Part shown: piece after piece, positions 63,494 through 64,000 of the stretch
Layout of the letters: each line of letters starts with the position of its first letter
How positions within the stretch are numbered: position 1 is the stretch's first letter
NCBI GenBank assembly: GCA_045616485.1
Contig: JAZLGU010000031.1
Span: forward strand, 1-64,000
From: RGIG3528 sp045616485
GTDB lineage: Bacteria > Bacillota > Clostridia > Lachnospirales > Lachnospiraceae
Reading direction: 5' to 3'
Length of the DNA: 64,000 nucleotides
Program-made: the position numbers and the translations under genes
Notes under the pieces: model-generated
Told to the model about the DNA's origin: nothing
The model's input: the letters and a program-made list of their open reading frames with translations, nothing else
Database searches by the model: none

Positions 63494-64000
63494 CTATTCT
63501 CTCGGTATAAATTGCTCAAATATAAATAAATCAAATTTATCCTTTACTTTATCCATAGCCTCCTGGCTCTTTATGGTCCAGGCAAACTGAAGTCCTCCGA
63601 ATACCCTTCTCACCAGCCATCTGGATACAGTATTGGGATTTTTATCCGAAAAGGATATAAAATCCGGTTTACAGATATGGTTAAAAAGAAGGTGATGCAC
63701 TGCCCATTTATCCAGCCCCTCTGACCTGCCCTCTTCTACGGAAAAATTAGCTGACAACTGGCCGCGAAGGATATCCGGGCGATTTTTTCTGTACCATCTT
63801 ACTGCAAAAGGATGGAAGGATTCCATACAATAAATGCCCTTGTAATCCTTTAGTATCTCATTGGCCCTCTCACATACATGAGTATTTGAATTTATCATCT
63901 TTATTTCCATGCAGAGAGGCACTTTACCATCTATAATCTGCAACACATCGGAAAACAAAGGAATCTTGTTGTCTGAGCCCAGAATGTTCAACTCCCGGAG
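63494..64000 (-). CDS. Glycerophosphodiester phosphodiesterase family, C-terminal part
   Basis: Open through the window edge, so N-terminally incomplete: about 165 residues visible, reading IPLFSDVLQIIDGKVPLCMEIK (the catalytic EIK), GIYCMESFHPFAVRWYRKNRPDILRGQLSANF (SFHP) and FAWTIKSQEAMDKV near the end. Hydrolyses glycerophosphodiesters to glycerol-3-phosphate and an alcohol. The catalytic HRG motif should lie beyond 64000. Sixteen bases separate its stop from the truncated XRE-type frame downstream. Confidence 0.85.
   Translation of the reverse strand, partial: LRELNILGSDNKIPLFSDVLQIIDGKVPLCMEIKMINSNTHVCERANEILKDYKGIYCMESFHPFAVRWYRKNRPDILRGQLSANFSVEEGRSEGLDKWAVHHLLFNHICKPDFISFSDKNPNTVSRWLVRRVFGGLQFAWTIKSQEAMDKVKDKFDLFIFEQFIPRE

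Noticed and set aside
1..64000. Looked for tRNA, rRNA, CRISPR arrays, prophage genes and origins.
   Set aside because: No cloverleaf, rRNA motif, array of equal repeats, integrase or DnaA-box cluster was seen.

Overview
The window looks like chromosomal DNA from a strictly anaerobic, motile Lachnospiraceae-type Firmicute (Roseburia, Butyrivibrio or Eubacterium relatives). The evidence is a three-subunit NAD-linked [FeFe] hydrogenase, an oxygen-sensitive 2-hydroxyacyl-CoA-dehydratase-like operon, strong AGGAGG ribosome sites, low-GC promoters of TTGACA/TATAAT type, small Firmicute families (Veg, DUF951, DUF6171, DUF1934, DegV, YajC), a type-2 IleS and at least one textbook sigma-28 (flagellar) promoter. 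Genus-level placement is inference. I saw no rRNA, tRNA, CRISPR array, prophage or intact insertion sequence.

Layout. 0.1-5.1 kb: hydC-hydB-hydA (minus strand) with a divergent Crp/Fnr regulator; a perfect 24-bp palindrome sits at about -41.5 of the hyd promoter. 5.1-8.8 kb: a hybrid histidine kinase and a double-receiver response regulator. 9-11.5 kb: a YfcE-like phosphoesterase, a hairpin-rich repeat region, an FMN riboswitch with terminator controlling a RibU riboflavin transporter, and greA. 11.5-17.7 kb: a CotH-like lipoprotein, oligopeptidase PepF, MntP and an M13 peptidase. 17.8-26.9 kb: one long operon of an oligopeptide-type ABC importer (lipoprotein, two permeases, fused double ATPase), then a heterodimeric ABC exporter and a compact ApbE-like protein. 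27-30.8 kb: yajC, tgt, degV, trpS.

30.9-36.2 kb is the most unusual locus. It is a promoter-led operon encoding a CooC-type nickel ATPase, two HgdB/double-cubane-protein relatives, a HgdC-type activating ATPase, a previously hidden 56-residue membrane protein and a stand-alone protein resembling the middle domain of acetyl-CoA synthase. No CO dehydrogenase or corrinoid protein is nearby. The genes overlap by 1-3 bases at several joints, so they probably act together, perhaps to make or power a low-potential metallocluster enzyme of unknown reaction.

36.4-52.3 kb: a LytTR regulator with a LiaF-like membrane protein, an HD-GYP protein, an acyl-CoA synthetase, a fucose/arabinose-isomerase-family enzyme, two small zinc-ribbon-like proteins, glycogen phosphorylase, IleS, two PlsC acyltransferases, an orphan membrane protein, Veg and a DUF1934 protein. 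52.5-59.8 kb: an MMPL/RND exporter translationally coupled to a 1623-residue GLUG-repeat surface protein. 59.8-63.3 kb: a sigma-28-driven gene of unknown function and, beyond a BlaI/BlaR1 pair, an internally deleted copy of the same gene that keeps its promoter and start but is fused to its own 3' end. The window closes with a broken XRE-type gene and the 3' part of a glycerophosphodiesterase.
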